Shown: piece after piece, positions 14,054 through 14,331 of the stretch
How the letters are laid out: every line of letters begins with the position of its first letter
Numbering within the stretch: position 1 is the first letter of the stretch
Source of the DNA: an uncultured Clostridia bacterium
GTDB lineage: Bacteria; Bacillota; Clostridia; Oscillospirales; Acutalibacteraceae
Assembly: GCA_945926705.1 (NCBI GenBank)
Contig: CAMEMA010000013.1
Location: 1 to 14,331 of the forward strand
Length of the DNA: 14,331 nucleotides
Direction: 5' to 3'
Notes under the pieces: generated by a model
What the model was told of the DNA's origin: nothing
The model's input: the letters and a program-made list of their open reading frames with translations, nothing else
The model's database searches: none
Position numbers and translations under genes: made by a program

Positions 14054-14331
14054 TTGTTTGAAAATAATTTTTATATTAAAAAAAATTCCTTTTGGTTTAT
14101 GTATTGCTCTGAAAATAATGAACCTTTTTTTTCAAAATTTGTAACCAATAAAACTATTGTACCTGCAGTAGCAATTTTGAGCAATGATATTAATTTTTTA
14201 ATCGTTCATAGTCTTGACTACTGTAATGTAAGTGGTTTCAAAGGTAATATTTTACAATACTCGGGAGAAAATTCTTTAATAAATACAATATGTGATGTAC
14301 TGAAAATATTAAAATATCCTTCTGAAATATA
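14054..14331 (+). CDS. N-terminal domain resembling Xaa-Pro peptidase (M24) proteins, partial
   Basis: An open frame of 92 codons running off the right edge. It starts at TTG 14054 (or in-frame TTG 14048) after SD AAAGGA with GGA at 14041-14043. The product begins MFENNFYIKKNSFWFMYCSE and continues with alternating hydrophobic strands (VPAVAILSNDINFLIVHSLD). It resembles the creatinase-like N-terminal domain of clostridial aminopeptidase P-type proteins. The catalytic pita-bread domain would lie beyond the window, so the family call is tentative. It is divergent from thiT. Confidence 0.5.
   Translation, partial: MFENNFYIKKNSFWFMYCSENNEPFFSKFVTNKTIVPAVAILSNDINFLIVHSLDYCNVSGFKGNILQYSGENSLINTICDVLKILKYPSEI

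Noticed and set aside
1..14331. CRISPR array, rRNA, prophage or defence system
   Set aside because: No regularly spaced repeats, rRNA-like segments, phage structural genes or known defence domains were seen on either strand.

Overview
The window looks like a chromosomal piece of a low-GC, endospore-forming, fermentative Firmicute, most likely class Clostridia. The evidence is the very AT-rich composition, purine-rich Shine-Dalgarno (SD) sites before nearly every gene, frequent GTG/TTG starts, a Spo0A regulator, a CwlC-like amidase without signal peptide, a SpoIIQ-like M23 protein, a meso-DAP-type MurE and acetate kinase. The species cannot be named from sequence alone. Bases 1-24 are Illumina adapter, so the left edge is the end of a draft contig.

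Layout. 25-808 (-): N-terminal 261 residues of an ABC exporter, cut by the adapter. 1031-5974 (+): DJ-1/PfpI protein, small DUF2752 membrane protein, trpS (broken by one missing base), then overlapping murE-murF, closed by a terminator whose loop contains the murF stop codon. 6192-6266 (-): tRNA-Arg(CCT) with its own promoter and terminator. 6315-9794 (-): transcribed in the order HD-domain protein, ackA, pfkA, ribU-like S component, with a perfect 15-bp dyad before ribU. 9955-10755 (+): membrane-anchored M23 protein with a sporulation-sigma-like promoter candidate. About 10757-11470: decayed IS200-type insertion sequence. 11503-12258 (-): spo0A, with a sigma-A-type promoter, a 5' stem-loop and candidate 0A boxes. 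12621-13965 (-): thiT, CwlC-like amidase and an unlisted 34-residue acidic peptide gene, ending in a terminator. 14054-14331 (+): start of a gene that resembles Xaa-Pro peptidase N-terminal domains, cut by the window edge.

How the genes work together. MurE and MurF perform consecutive cytoplasmic steps of peptidoglycan precursor synthesis. PfkA and AckA mark the entry and ATP-yielding exit of sugar fermentation and sit in one apparent operon. RibU-like and ThiT are vitamin-specific S subunits that need an ECF energising module not present here. Spo0A, the M23 protein and the amidase suggest a loose sporulation neighbourhood.

The most unusual observation is that ackA and thiT each have an ATA codon exactly where the family's initiator Met should be, 8-10 nt after a strong SD, and neither has a well-placed ATG/GTG/TTG. 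I did not find a clearly new multi-gene defence or mobile system.
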